DNA of 64,000 nt from Lentzea pudingi (GTDB taxonomy: Bacteria; Actinomycetota; Actinomycetes; Mycobacteriales; Pseudonocardiaceae): contig NZ_BMNC01000013.1 of NCBI RefSeq assembly GCF_014646255.1, forward strand, positions 151,478 to 215,477, read 5' to 3'. This document shows positions 51,561 through 59,784 of the stretch, piece after piece. The translations under genes were made by a program, and so were the position numbers. Each line of letters begins with the position of its first letter. Within the stretch, counting starts at the first letter, position 1. The notes under the pieces are model-generated. The model was not told where the DNA came from. It saw only the letters and a list, made by a program, of their open reading frames with translations, and searched no databases.

Positions 51561-53282
51561 TTACAGGAACTGCTTGCCGCGGGTGACGGCGCCATAGGCG
51601 TCGACGATGCCGTGACCGTAGAAGCCGTTGAACTTCGCGTCACCCTCACAGGTGGCGTCGAACTCCGGCGTGCGGCCCACGTTGACGTACGACACGGTGC
51701 GCGGGTTCGGGCATGCGCGCTGCGTCGCGGTCTTGTAGAGGACCTTCTCGACCTTGTCCGGGTCGAGGGTCAGGCCGGGGTTCTTCTTGTCCTTCTTGCC
51801 GTACTCGCTGACGACCAGCGCGGCGACACCAGCGGCGTGCGGGGCGGCCATCGAGGTGCCCTGCAGGTACTGGTAGTAGCCGACCTTGTCGCCCTGCACG
51901 GCCTTCTTCACGCCGGCGTCGAGACCGATCTGCGTGATGTTGCCGGCCTCGTCGATGTTGCCCTCGGCGAGAGCGACGTTGCGCGGGTAGGTCGACAGGA
52001 TCATGTTCTCGTTGGTGCGGTACCACGGCGTGCCGAAGTAGTCGCGGAAGTAACCACCGGGAGCGGAGAGCGCGGTCTGCTCGACGCCGTAGTTCGAGTA
52101 GTCGGCCTTGGCGGTCGACGGGCCGAGCGACGACACGGAGATGACGTGGTTGCCCTCGGTCGGGAGGTTGAGGCACGTCGCGTTGTCGACCGGACGCGGG
52201 CGGTTGTGGCCCGGCGGGTAGTTCGGGCTCACGGTGTCCTGGCGCGGCTTGCCCAGGTCCTCGTGGTTGTTGCCACCGGCACCGATCAGCGTGACGCCCT
52301 TGCGGTGCGCGTAGTTCAGCGCGCGCTGAACGGTCGCGATGATCGTGCGCTGCTCCAGCTGCTCCTCGGCCGAGGCCGTGGGGTCGTTGGCGCAGTTCAT
52401 GTACCAGGGGTCGACGTAGAACGACATGTTGATGACGTCCAGGCCGATGTCGGCGCCGTAGGTGATCGCGTCGACGACGGGCGTCAGGAAGAACGAGCCC
52501 GCGTCCTGGCCGCCGCGGATGTTGACGAGCGAGACGCCCGGCGCGACACCGGAGATGCCGAAACCGTTGGCCGCGGCGCCGATGGTGCCGGCGACGTGCG
52601 TGCCGTGGCCACCGTCGTCCCAGTTCGCCGGGTCGACACAGCCGCGGAACTCACACGGGCCGTCGAAGACGCCACCATCGGAGTCGTTGGGGATGTCGAT
52701 GGTGAAGTTGCGGGAGAGCTCGTTGTTGAAGTTCGGCGCGATGTCCGGGTGGGAACCGTCCACACCGGTGTCCAGAACGCCGACGTACACGCGCTTGTCG
52801 CCTGCCTGCTTGGCCCGCGCGATGTTGGAGCGGACGAGGTTCAGGCCCCACAGGTCCCCGTCGAGCGGGTCCATGCCGGCCGTGGACCCCTGCTGCGCGG
52901 GAGCCTTGTTCGGCTTCGCGCCCCTGTTCTCCTTCTCGACGTTGTCGCGCTTGGTCTTCTCGGCCTTCGCCGCGGGCGCGTGCCCGATCGGCTTGGACCG
53001 AGCTGCACCGACGATCGCGCTCGAAGCGGAAACCTTCTCCGCGAAGCCGTTCGCGGGCGCCTTGACCGTCAGCAGACCGACGGCGTCGTTGCTCCGCACG
53101 ACCTCGCCGCCCGCCGCTTCCACGGCGTCGATCGCGAAGTCGCGGTTTCCGGGTTCTTCCAGAAGGACGGTGTACTCCGTGGTCGGCCCTGTGGTGGCCG
53201 GCGCGGCCCCCGCCGCCGAAGTGCCCGCTGCGATCAGCGACACCGTTGCCGCCACCGCCATCACGGTTCTGCGCGTTCTCAC
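51561..53282 (-). CDS. Secreted subtilisin-like serine protease (S8)
   Basis: 573 residues. Signal peptide RTVMAVAATVSLIAAGTSAAG; an I9-like propeptide (EYTVLLEEPGNRDFAIDAVEAAGGEV) follows. The catalytic triad is Asp171 (VLDTGVDGSHPD), His226 (GHGTHVAGTI) and Ser477 (GTSMAAPHAAG), with Asn338 for the oxyanion hole (GAGGNNHED). A 35-residue Lys/Ala-rich linker (about 98-132) separates propeptide and catalytic domain. GTG 53282 starts it. It is probably self-activated outside the cell. Confidence 0.94.
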   Translation of the reverse strand: MRTRRTVMAVAATVSLIAAGTSAAGAAPATTGPTTEYTVLLEEPGNRDFAIDAVEAAGGEVVRSNDAVGLLTVKAPANGFAEKVSASSAIVGAARSKPIGHAPAAKAEKTKRDNVEKENRGAKPNKAPAQQGSTAGMDPLDGDLWGLNLVRSNIARAKQAGDKRVYVGVLDTGVDGSHPDIAPNFNNELSRNFTIDIPNDSDGGVFDGPCEFRGCVDPANWDDGGHGTHVAGTIGAAANGFGISGVAPGVSLVNIRGGQDAGSFFLTPVVDAITYGADIGLDVINMSFYVDPWYMNCANDPTASAEEQLEQRTIIATVQRALNYAHRKGVTLIGAGGNNHEDLGKPRQDTVSPNYPPGHNRPRPVDNATCLNLPTEGNHVISVSSLGPSTAKADYSNYGVEQTALSAPGGYFRDYFGTPWYRTNENMILSTYPRNVALAEGNIDEAGNITQIGLDAGVKKAVQGDKVGYYQYLQGTSMAAPHAAGVAALVVSEYGKKDKKNPGLTLDPDKVEKVLYKTATQRACPNPRTVSYVNVGRTPEFDATCEGDAKFNGFYGHGIVDAYGAVTRGKQFL

Positions 53283-53449
53283 CTAGCTGTCTCCTCACAC
53301 CCGGTCAGGGCTGGATCCAACAACACGGTGCGGCCCCCGATCGCCGCCCAAGTTGGACACACTGACACGAAATTCGGCTGCGCATCAGCGCCTTTCGTAC
53401 GGAATCGAACTGTAGCCGTCCGGAAGCGGAGCGTGATGTTATGAGAAGA

Positions 53450-53469
53450 AATCTTGACTTAACAAGATT
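53450..53469. promoter_or_regulatory. Candidate operator before sugar-binding lipoprotein gene
   Basis: AATCTTG-ACTTAA-CAAGATT is a perfect 7-bp inverted repeat with a 6-bp spacer, ending 21 bp before ATG 53491 and overlapping a TTGACT -35-like hexamer (53454-53459). It is also AT-richer than its surroundings. The regulator is not encoded nearby. Confidence 0.55.
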
Positions 53470-53490
53470 CAAGGACTGGACTCCGCGTTT

Positions 53491-54588
53491 ATGCGAAGAC
53501 GGGTAATGGCATCGTCGGCGTGCCTGCTCTTTCTCCTCTCTGCCTGTGGTGACGCTGGTCAGGGTGCTCCGACGCTGCCCACGCGCGGTCCCAAACCAAT
53601 CGTCGGGGTAATCCTTCCCGACCGAACGACATCCGCGCGTTGGGAAGAGCAGGACCGCCCTCTGCTCACACAGGCGTTCAACTACGCCGACATCGAACCG
53701 TTCATGGAGAACGCGGAGGGCGACGAGGGGAAGTTCGCGCAGATCGCCGACGAGATGATCCGCCGCAAGGTGAAGGTCATGATGATCACACCGCTGTCGG
53801 CGGCGGGCGGTCTCGCGGTGCAGAAGAAGGCGAAGGCCGCGGGCATCCCGGTCATCGACTACGACCGCGTCACCCTCGGCGGCCAGGCGGAGTACCACGT
53901 CGGTTTCGACAGCGTGAACGTCGGCCAGCTGCAGGCGGACGGTCTGCTGGGCTGCCTCGGTGACAAGCCGGGCGCCAACATCATCGAGATCGAGGGCGCC
54001 CCGACCGACCACAACGCCACGCTGTTCACCCAGGGCCAGAAGTCGCGGCTCGCGCCGAAGTACGACAGCGGCTCGCTCAAGCTCGTCAAGTCGCAACCCG
54101 TCGACAACTGGGACAACGAGCTCGGCGGGAGGCTGTTCGAGCAGATCCTGAACGAGAACGGCGGCAAGGTCGACGGCGTGGTCGCCGCCAACGACGGCCT
54201 GGCCGGCGCGGTCATCGCGGTGCTCAAGAAGAAGAACCTGAGGGTCCCGGTCACCGGCCAGGACGCCACTGTGGACGGTCTGCGGGCCGTGCTGGGGGGC
54301 GACCAGTGCGTCACCGTCTACAAGCCGGTGCGCGACGAGGCCGAGGCCGCGGCCAGGCTGGCGATCGCCGTCGCCCGCGGAGACCTCTCGGGTGCCGACG
54401 ACCTCGCCACCGGGAACCTGAGGGACCCCGTGTCGCGGCGCGACATGAAGTCGGTGCTGCTCGGCGCGACGCTGATCAAGAAGGAGAACGTCCGGTCGCT
54501 GGTCACCGAGGGCATCGTCAAGCCGGCGGAGCTGTGCGCCGGTGCCCTGGCCCCGGCCTGTGCCCAGCAGGACATCCTCGGAGGGTGA
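53491..54588 (+). CDS. Sugar-binding lipoprotein, xylose-binding (XylF)-like
   Basis: 365 residues. The signal peptide has a lipobox (LLSACGD). The mature part is a type I periplasmic-binding fold: VGVILPDRTTSARWEEQDRPLL, MMITPLSAAGGLAVQKKAKAAGIPVIDYDRVTLGG, DGVVAANDGLAGAVIAVLKK and VPVTGQDATVDGLRAVLGG. These match D-xylose-type binding proteins (cluster B ABC importers). No ATPase or permease gene is adjacent, so it is an orphan or a sensor. It diverges from the protease gene. Confidence 0.85.
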   Translation: MRRRVMASSACLLFLLSACGDAGQGAPTLPTRGPKPIVGVILPDRTTSARWEEQDRPLLTQAFNYADIEPFMENAEGDEGKFAQIADEMIRRKVKVMMITPLSAAGGLAVQKKAKAAGIPVIDYDRVTLGGQAEYHVGFDSVNVGQLQADGLLGCLGDKPGANIIEIEGAPTDHNATLFTQGQKSRLAPKYDSGSLKLVKSQPVDNWDNELGGRLFEQILNENGGKVDGVVAANDGLAGAVIAVLKKKNLRVPVTGQDATVDGLRAVLGGDQCVTVYKPVRDEAEAAARLAIAVARGDLSGADDLATGNLRDPVSRRDMKSVLLGATLIKKENVRSLVTEGIVKPAELCAGALAPACAQQDILGG

Positions 54589-54594
54589 AGCCCC

Positions 54595-54627
54595 GTCACG
54601 ACCTGTCGTGATCCGGCAGGTCGTGAC
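54595..54627. terminator. Hairpin overlapping the 3' ends of two convergent genes
   Basis: GTCACGACCTG (54595-54605) pairs with CAGGTCGTGAC (54617-54627), 11-nt loop. It starts 7 bp after the lipoprotein stop and lies within the last codons of the convergent membrane-protein gene. Confidence 0.65.
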
Positions 54628-55363
54628 GTCCCGAGATGAACTCCTGCACGGCGATCTTCGCCTTGATGATCGGCTGCCGGATCCTCGCCTCCCGGCGGTA
54701 CGCCCGGCTCAGCTTGCGCGAGCCCTCCAGGTAACGCCAGCGCGCCCACGGTGAGCCGGGCCGTGCGAGCCGCACGGCGCCCACGGCGGGCACCACCGGC
54801 ACGAGCAGGCCGAGCAGCCCGGTCCAGATCTTGCCCTTGAGCAGCGCCACGATGGCGAAGCACAGGTTCACGCCGATGGTGATCACCCTCAGCGTGAACG
54901 TGGAGGCCGGCGTCGTCTCCGGGTTGAGCTGCAGCACCTCGTCGTAACCGAACGGGCGCGCGCCCAGCAGGAACGTCCCGGTCAGGCCGACGGCGAGGAA
55001 CACCGCGTCGACCGACAGCCGGCCCGCCTTCGTCCAGTAGACGTCCCTCAGGTGCAGGATCAGCGCGAACTCGTCCAGCACCAGGGCCGCGCCCACGCCG
55101 AGCCCGGCCGCGGCGACGAGCCTGGCGCCGTGCATGTCGTCCGGGATGACGAGACTCGTGACGCTGGACAACAGCAGCAGCACGGTGCCGAACACGACGT
55201 GGTGCACGTGCGTGTCGCCGTGCACGATGTTGCCCGGCCACCAGCGCACCTTCGCCCTGATCATGCGCACGCTGATGCGGATGAACACGAATGTGGTCAC
55301 CAAGCCGATGAAGAAGAAGAGCAGTCGTTCGCTGCCGGTCAAAGCCACGGCCCCCTGGGTCAA
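54596..55363 (-). CDS. Integral membrane protein of unknown function
   Basis: 255 residues with about six helices: LLFFFIGLVTTFVFIRISV, a histidine-bearing segment NIVHGDTHVHHVVFGTVLLLL, LVAAAGLGVGAALVLDEFALIL, then two more pairs. The 'HGDTHVHHVVFG' block and 'DEFALILHL' are conserved in an actinobacterial family with no established role; the clustered His and Asp may bind metal. The C-terminal 55 residues are basic. ATG 55363 starts it; a small gene on the same strand ends 13 bp upstream. Confidence 0.65.
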   Translation of the reverse strand: MTQGAVALTGSERLLFFFIGLVTTFVFIRISVRMIRAKVRWWPGNIVHGDTHVHHVVFGTVLLLLSSVTSLVIPDDMHGARLVAAAGLGVGAALVLDEFALILHLRDVYWTKAGRLSVDAVFLAVGLTGTFLLGARPFGYDEVLQLNPETTPASTFTLRVITIGVNLCFAIVALLKGKIWTGLLGLLVPVVPAVGAVRLARPGSPWARWRYLEGSRKLSRAYRREARIRQPIIKAKIAVQEFISGRHDLPDHDRS

Positions 55364-55375
55364 CGACCCTCCAGG

Positions 55376-55678
55376 TTACCGGCCGTCCGGTGGGTTCTTG
55401 TTGTGGACGGTGCCGATCTGGAACACGGTGCCGTGGACGGGGCCGGTCAGCTTGTTCGAGATGGTCGGGCGGTCCTTGCGGCGCTCCTTCCGCGAGGACT
55501 CGGCCAGGGCGTCCGCGAGGTGCGCCGCGGCGAGCGCGGCGAGGCCGCCGGAGGCGTGGGGCCCGACGCAGACCGTGATCGACACCGTCGTCTGCTCCGA
55601 CACGAGGACCTCCGCGTGGTTCGTCTGGGGTCTTACGATAACAGCGAAATCGACGTCTCGACTGAGCGCGAGAGGCAT
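55376..55678 (-). CDS. Small hypothetical protein
   Basis: 100 residues from ATG 55678. Sequence: PLALSRDVDFAVIVRPQTNH, then SITVCVGPHASGGLAALAAA and HLADALAESSRKERRKDRP. No signal peptide, membrane helix or known domain seen. It lies between the cold-shock gene (divergent) and the membrane-protein gene (same strand, 12 bp away). Reality supported by tight spacing to the next gene. Confidence 0.5.
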   Translation of the reverse strand: MPLALSRDVDFAVIVRPQTNHAEVLVSEQTTVSITVCVGPHASGGLAALAAAHLADALAESSRKERRKDRPTISNKLTGPVHGTVFQIGTVHNKNPPDGR

Positions 55679-55840
55679 GGTTGACTGTCTTCGGTCGTAC
55701 GTTTCGTGTTCGTGGATTACCCCGCTCGCGGAACGAGGTCGCGAGTGCGCGGGTTCTCCAGGTTCCGGAGAAGACGCCGCTGTGACTTGACCCGGTGGTC
55801 GCGAGCGCGATCCGGCACCTGTTAGAGGAGAAGTAGCAAG

Positions 55841-56047
55841 ATGGCAGTACAGGGCACCGTCAAGTGGTTCAACGCGGAGAAGGGCTTCGGCTTCATCTCC
55901 CCCGACAACGGTGGCGCCGACGTGTTCGTCCACTACTCGGAGATCCAGGGGAACGGCTACAAGTCCCTCGACGAGAACCAGCGGGTCGAGTTCGAGATCG
56001 GTCAGGGCCAGAAGGGCCCGCAGGCCCAGGGCGTTCGCGCCGTCTGA
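55841..56047 (+). CDS. cspA: Cold-shock protein, CspA family
   Basis: 68 residues, one cold-shock domain. RNP1 is KGFGFISPD and RNP2 VFVHYSEI, with GTVKWFNAEKGFG at the start. It binds single-stranded RNA or DNA and melts structures at low temperature or during growth. ATG 55841 follows AGAGGAGAAG. The upstream 160 bp has no gene and may form a long 5' leader as in other csp genes. A terminator hairpin follows. Confidence 0.95.
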   Translation: MAVQGTVKWFNAEKGFGFISPDNGGADVFVHYSEIQGNGYKSLDENQRVEFEIGQGQKGPQAQGVRAV

Positions 56048-56079
56048 GTCTGATCGGTCAGCACAGCTGATCTGAAGTC

Positions 56080-56113
56080 AAAGCCGCTTGTCCTTTATCG
56101 GACAGGCGGCTTT
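56080..56113 (+). terminator. Terminator after cold-shock gene
   Basis: AAAGCCGCTTGTCC (56080-56093) pairs with GGACAGGCGGCTTT (56100-56113), one T-G pair, loop TTTATC, followed by TGCTG. Confidence 0.85.
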
Positions 56114-56157
56114 GCTGCGTCTTGTGCCCGTTCGATCGTGATCAGTAGCTTCGGGGC

Positions 56158-57036
56158 ATGGGGAGACTGTTCGTAGCCGCTCTGTTGCTCTTCGTCGCCG
56201 GGTGCTCCGGCGGTTCGGACGCGGTGCCGGGCGGCGGCAAGATCGACGCCCTGCTGGCGAAGGCGCCCGTTTACGCAGGTCAAGTTACTCCTGGCTCGGC
56301 CGTGGACCGGATCAGGAAGCGTGGTGAGTTGCTCATCGGCGGCTCCCAGGACGCGCCGCTGCTGTCCCAGCTCGACCCGATCAGCGGCGAGCTCACCGGC
56401 TTCGACGCCTACCTCGGCAAGCTGCTCGCGCACCACATCGTCGGCAAGCCCTCGACGGAGCTGCTGTCCGCCACGTCGGAGACCCGTGAGCCGCTGCTGG
56501 CCAACGGCACCGTCGACGTGATCATCCAGACCTACACGATCACGCCCGCCCGTCAGGAGCGCGTGTCGTTCGCCGGCCCCTACTACCGGTCGGGGCAGTC
56601 GATCGCGGTGCGCAGGGGCACGTCCGGCATCGGCGGACCCGCTGATCTGGCGGGCAAGACCGTCATCGTCGGCGCGAACACCCCCGCGGTGAAGGCGGTG
56701 CGGGACGCGGCGCCCAGCGCGAAGATCGTCGAGTTCGGCTCGGATCCCGAGTGCGTGACGGCGCTGAAGCAGGGCCGCGGCGAGGCCTACGTCCAGGACC
56801 AGGCGATCCTGGTGGCCGACGCGTCGAAGGACAGCGAGCTGCAGCTCGTCGGCGAACCGTTCACCGAGGACCTGTACGGCATCGGCATCAGGCACGGGGA
56901 CGCGGAGTTCACGAAGGTCGTGAACGACTGGCTGCGTGAGATCGGCGAGTCGGGGCTGTGGCAGGAGGTCTGGAAGCAGACGATCGGCACCGTGGTCACC
57001 GGCGACGCGCCGGCGCCACCCGCGATCGCCTCATGA
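56158..57036 (+). CDS. Amino-acid ABC transporter binding lipoprotein (GluB-like)
   Basis: 292 residues. The lipobox is FVAGCSG. The type II binding fold has IRKRGELLIGGSQDAPLLSQLDPISGELTGFDAYLGKLL, the polar amino-acid SBP start, SFAGPYYRSGQSIAVRRGTS, KTVIVGANTPAVKAV and YGIGIRHGDAEFTKVVNDWL. It captures an amino acid, probably glutamate, aspartate, or their amides, at the membrane surface. It overlaps the first permease gene by ATGA and heads an operon that continues to an asparaginase. Confidence 0.9.
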   Translation: MGRLFVAALLLFVAGCSGGSDAVPGGGKIDALLAKAPVYAGQVTPGSAVDRIRKRGELLIGGSQDAPLLSQLDPISGELTGFDAYLGKLLAHHIVGKPSTELLSATSETREPLLANGTVDVIIQTYTITPARQERVSFAGPYYRSGQSIAVRRGTSGIGGPADLAGKTVIVGANTPAVKAVRDAAPSAKIVEFGSDPECVTALKQGRGEAYVQDQAILVADASKDSELQLVGEPFTEDLYGIGIRHGDAEFTKVVNDWLREIGESGLWQEVWKQTIGTVVTGDAPAPPAIAS

Positions 57037-57647
57037 GCCTGGTCCTCGAAGGGTTCCTGAACACCGTCGCCCTGACCGTGCTGTCGTTCGCCGTCGCCCT
57101 GCTCGTCGGGCTGCTGGTGGCCGTGCTGAGGATCGTGCCGGTGCCGTTGCTGCGCGGGGCAGGCGCTGTCTACGTCGAGGTGTGGCGGAACGTCCCGCTG
57201 CTCGCGTGGCTGGTGCTGTTCGTGTTCGGACTGCCCGAGGTGGGCGTGACGATGCCGTTGTTCTGGACGGCCTGCACGGCGATCGCGCTGTACGAGGCGG
57301 CTTTCGTGGCGGAGGCGCTGCGGTCGGGCGTGCGGTCGGTGGCGTCCGGGCAGGGCGAGGCCGCGCGGGCGCTGGGGCTCTCGTTCCGGCAGTCGTTGTG
57401 GCACGTGGTCCTGCCGCAGGCCTTGAAACGCGTGGTGCAGCCGCTGGCGAACATCGCGATCGCGTTGACGATGGCCACGGCACTCGCTGGTGTGGTCGGA
57501 GTAGTGGACATGACCCGTGCGGCGCAACGGATCAACCTGGAGCTCGCCCAGCCGTTGCTGGTGTTCACCGGCGTCGGGCTCTGTTATCTGGTGATGGCGG
57601 CCGGGATCGGGTTCGGTGCCCGTGCGCTGGAACGGCGGTTGGCCTGA
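57033..57647 (+). CDS. Amino-acid ABC transporter permease (GluC-like)
   Basis: 204 residues, about five helices, of the His/Glu/Gln/Arg/opine permease family. GFLNTVALTVLSFAVALLVG at the start, YVEVWRNVPLLAWLVLFVFGL, and the EAA loop EAARALGLSFRQSLWHVVLPQALKRVVQPL, which contacts the ATPase. It forms a heterodimeric channel with the next gene product. Stop and next start overlap in TGATG. Confidence 0.92.
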   Translation: MSLVLEGFLNTVALTVLSFAVALLVGLLVAVLRIVPVPLLRGAGAVYVEVWRNVPLLAWLVLFVFGLPEVGVTMPLFWTACTAIALYEAAFVAEALRSGVRSVASGQGEAARALGLSFRQSLWHVVLPQALKRVVQPLANIAIALTMATALAGVVGVVDMTRAAQRINLELAQPLLVFTGVGLCYLVMAAGIGFGARALERRLA

Positions 57648-58414
57648 TGTTCGACGCTCCCGGCCCCCGGTTCCGCCGCCGGGTCTTCTGGGTCTCCGCG
57701 GTGTCCGCCGTGGTGCTGCTCGGGCTGCTGGCACTGGGGTTGCGGCAGTTCGCGTCGAACGGCCAGCTGGACCCGGTTCGGTGGAGGCCGTATCTGACCT
57801 GGCCCGTTTGGCGTTATCTGCTCGGGGGTCTGTGGTCGACGGTGGTGGCGGCATGTGCGACGGGTGTGCTGGCGATGGCGGGCGGGCTGCTGCTCGCCCT
57901 GCGGCCCAACCGGTTCACGCGTGCCTATGCCGAGGTCATGCGCACGGTTCCGGTGCTGCTGCTCGTGTACGTGATGCTGTTCGTGCTGCCGTCGTTCGGC
58001 GTGAACCTGCCGCTGTTCTGGAAGCTCGTGGTGCCGCTGGCGTTGTCGCACGCGGCGTCCTGCGCGGTGATCTTCCGGGCGGGGGTGGGGTCGGTCGATC
58101 CCGGTCAGCGCGAGGCAGGGCTGGCGCTGGGCATGCCGGACGGCGTGGTGACGCGGTTCGTGGTGCTGCCACAGGCCGTTCGGCACATGACACCGTTGCT
58201 CGTGACCCAGGCCGTCAGCCTGTTGAAGGACACCTCGCTGGGCTATGTCGTGTCCTACGCGGAGTTGTTGTTCAACGGGCGGGTGCTCGCGAACTACAAC
58301 GGTCTGCTGGTCCAGACGTTCATCGTCGTCGCTCTCGTGTACCTCGTGGTCAACCTGGCGCTGTCCAGGCTGGCCCACCGGCTGGAGGCTGCCCGTGCCC
58401 GCACTGCTCGCTGA
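57647..58414 (+). CDS. Amino-acid ABC transporter permease (GluD-like)
   Basis: 255 residues. It has a longer N-terminus with one extra helix (VFWVSAVSAVVLLGLLALGL) as in GluD, then LLGGLWSTVVAACATGVLAMAGG, AEVMRTVPVLLLVYVMLFVLP and the EAA loop REAGLALGMPDGVVTRFVVLPQAVRHMTPLL. The cognate ATP-binding gene (gluA) is not in this operon, so energy must come from an ATPase encoded elsewhere. It overlaps the asparaginase gene by 20 bases. Confidence 0.92.
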   Translation: MFDAPGPRFRRRVFWVSAVSAVVLLGLLALGLRQFASNGQLDPVRWRPYLTWPVWRYLLGGLWSTVVAACATGVLAMAGGLLLALRPNRFTRAYAEVMRTVPVLLLVYVMLFVLPSFGVNLPLFWKLVVPLALSHAASCAVIFRAGVGSVDPGQREAGLALGMPDGVVTRFVVLPQAVRHMTPLLVTQAVSLLKDTSLGYVVSYAELLFNGRVLANYNGLLVQTFIVVALVYLVVNLALSRLAHRLEAARARTAR

Positions 58415-59294
58415 GGTGACCCGGTCGGGGTTCGTGGAGAGCCTGCACCACGGCAGCGTCGTCGGCCTGCTGCCGTCCGGTGCCGTGGGCGTTTCCGTTG
58501 GCGCGGTGGAGGACCCGGTGCTGCCGCGGTCGTGCATGAAACCGTTCCAGGCGCTGGCGTGCCTGGCCGCCGGAGCGCCGCTGGCCGGGCCCGCGCTGGC
58601 GATCGCGGCCGGGTCGCACACGGGGGAGAACCGGCACGTCGAGCTGGTGATGCAGCTGCTCGGCGGGTTGCCCGTGGGGTTGTTGCGCTGCCCGCCGTCC
58701 TGGCCGGAGGACGAGCCGACGCGGCGGCGGATGACCGAGCCCTCCCGGGTGCGGATGAACTGTTCCGGCAAGCACGCGGCGATGCTCGCGACGTGCCTGG
58801 CGGCGCAGTGGCCGACGCAGACCTATTTGGAGACGTCGCATCCGTTGCAGCAACTGGTGATGCGGACGGTGGAGGAGCTGTCCGGCGAGTCCGTGGCGCA
58901 CACCGCGGTCGACGGTTGTGGCGCGCCGGTGTACGGGTTGTCGTTGCACGGCTTGGCGCGCGCGATGCAAGGGCTGGAGCGCACGCCCGTTGCCGGTGCC
59001 ATGCGCGGGTTTCCCGAGTACGTCGGCGGAACCGGGCACGTGAACACCGTGGTCATGCGGCAACTGCCGGGAGTGGTGGCCAAGGGCGGTGCGGAGGGCG
59101 TGCTGGTGCTGGCGACCGACGCCGGGCACGCCGTCGCGGTCAAGGTGCTCGACGGCAATCCGCGCGCCACCACGGCGATCGGGCTCACGGCGTTGGCAGC
59201 GCTGGGGTTCGACGTGTCACCCGCGAAGGAGTCCCTGTCCGTGCCGGTGCTCGGCGGCGGGCAGGTCGTCGGTGAGGTTCGGGTCGTGTTCTAG
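58395..59294 (+). CDS. Type II (Rhizobium etli-like) L-asparaginase
   Basis: 299 residues of the serine beta-lactamase-like asparaginase family (PF06089): VEDPVLPRSCMKPFQALACLAAGAP holds the SxxK-type motif (SCMK), LAIAAGSHTGENRHVE and RVRMNCSGKHAAMLATCLA are landmarks, with DGCGAPVYGLSL and GTGHVNTVVM. It would hydrolyse asparagine to aspartate and ammonia. GTG 58395 lies inside the end of the permease gene, so it is co-translated; this links the uptake system to asparagine use. Its TAG stop overlaps the next convergent stop in CTAG. Confidence 0.88.
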   Translation: MPALLAEVTRSGFVESLHHGSVVGLLPSGAVGVSVGAVEDPVLPRSCMKPFQALACLAAGAPLAGPALAIAAGSHTGENRHVELVMQLLGGLPVGLLRCPPSWPEDEPTRRRMTEPSRVRMNCSGKHAAMLATCLAAQWPTQTYLETSHPLQQLVMRTVEELSGESVAHTAVDGCGAPVYGLSLHGLARAMQGLERTPVAGAMRGFPEYVGGTGHVNTVVMRQLPGVVAKGGAEGVLVLATDAGHAVAVKVLDGNPRATTAIGLTALAALGFDVSPAKESLSVPVLGGGQVVGEVRVVF

Positions 59295-59731
59295 AACTGC
59301 TCGGGCACTTCGAGCATGCCGAGCTGGGCCATGACGGTCGCCGTGTCGCCGTACACCCGCTGGCAGATGAGGACGTCCTTGTCGAAGAAGAAGAAACCGG
59401 CCATCCTGACCTTGAACGACCGTCCGGTAACTTCTTCTCCGGTGAGGCTGCCCAGGTGCGTGCCCTGGAGTTCGAACTCGACGATCACGGCGCTGTCGGC
59501 GTGGTGGACGTCGATGACCTTGTTGCGCTGGTCCGGGAAGGCGGCGCGGGTGCGTTGCCAGTAGGCGCGGACGGCGTCGACGCCGTCGAGGACCTGGCCG
59601 GACGCCATGATCTCGTAGCGGGGGTGCGGAAACGTGTTCAGAGAGGTGTCGAAGTCGTGGTCGTTCTGCGACTCCATGTGCTCCAAGACGATCGCTTCAC
59701 GCAGCGCTCTGAGCGCCTTGGACTCGGTCAT
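59291..59731 (-). CDS. NTF2/SnoaL-like protein
   Basis: 146 residues with the SnoaL-like/NTF2 plan: LREAIVLEHMESQNDHDFDTSLNTFPHPRYEIMASGQVLDGVDAVRAYW, then VHHADSAVIVEFELQGTHLGSLTGEEVTGRSFKVRMAGFFFFDKD. Such small alpha-beta cones act as isomerases, cyclases or hydrolases. ATG 59731 has GGAGGG upstream. It diverges from a tetR gene across a perfect palindrome, so it is a likely target of that regulator. Confidence 0.8.
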   Translation of the reverse strand: MTESKALRALREAIVLEHMESQNDHDFDTSLNTFPHPRYEIMASGQVLDGVDAVRAYWQRTRAAFPDQRNKVIDVHHADSAVIVEFELQGTHLGSLTGEEVTGRSFKVRMAGFFFFDKDVLICQRVYGDTATVMAQLGMLEVPEQF

Positions 59732-59747
59732 GCCGGCCGACCCTCCT

Positions 59748-59762
59748 ACGTACGCCGTACGT
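59748..59762. promoter_or_regulatory. TetR operator between NTF2-like and tetR genes
   Basis: ACGTACG-C-CGTACGT is a perfect 15-bp palindrome, 17 bp upstream of the NTF2-like start and 23 bp upstream of the tetR start. Palindromes of this size between divergent tetR and target genes are typical TetR-family operators. Confidence 0.7.
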
Positions 59763-59784
59763 CGCAGGGAAGTTACTCCACGTC

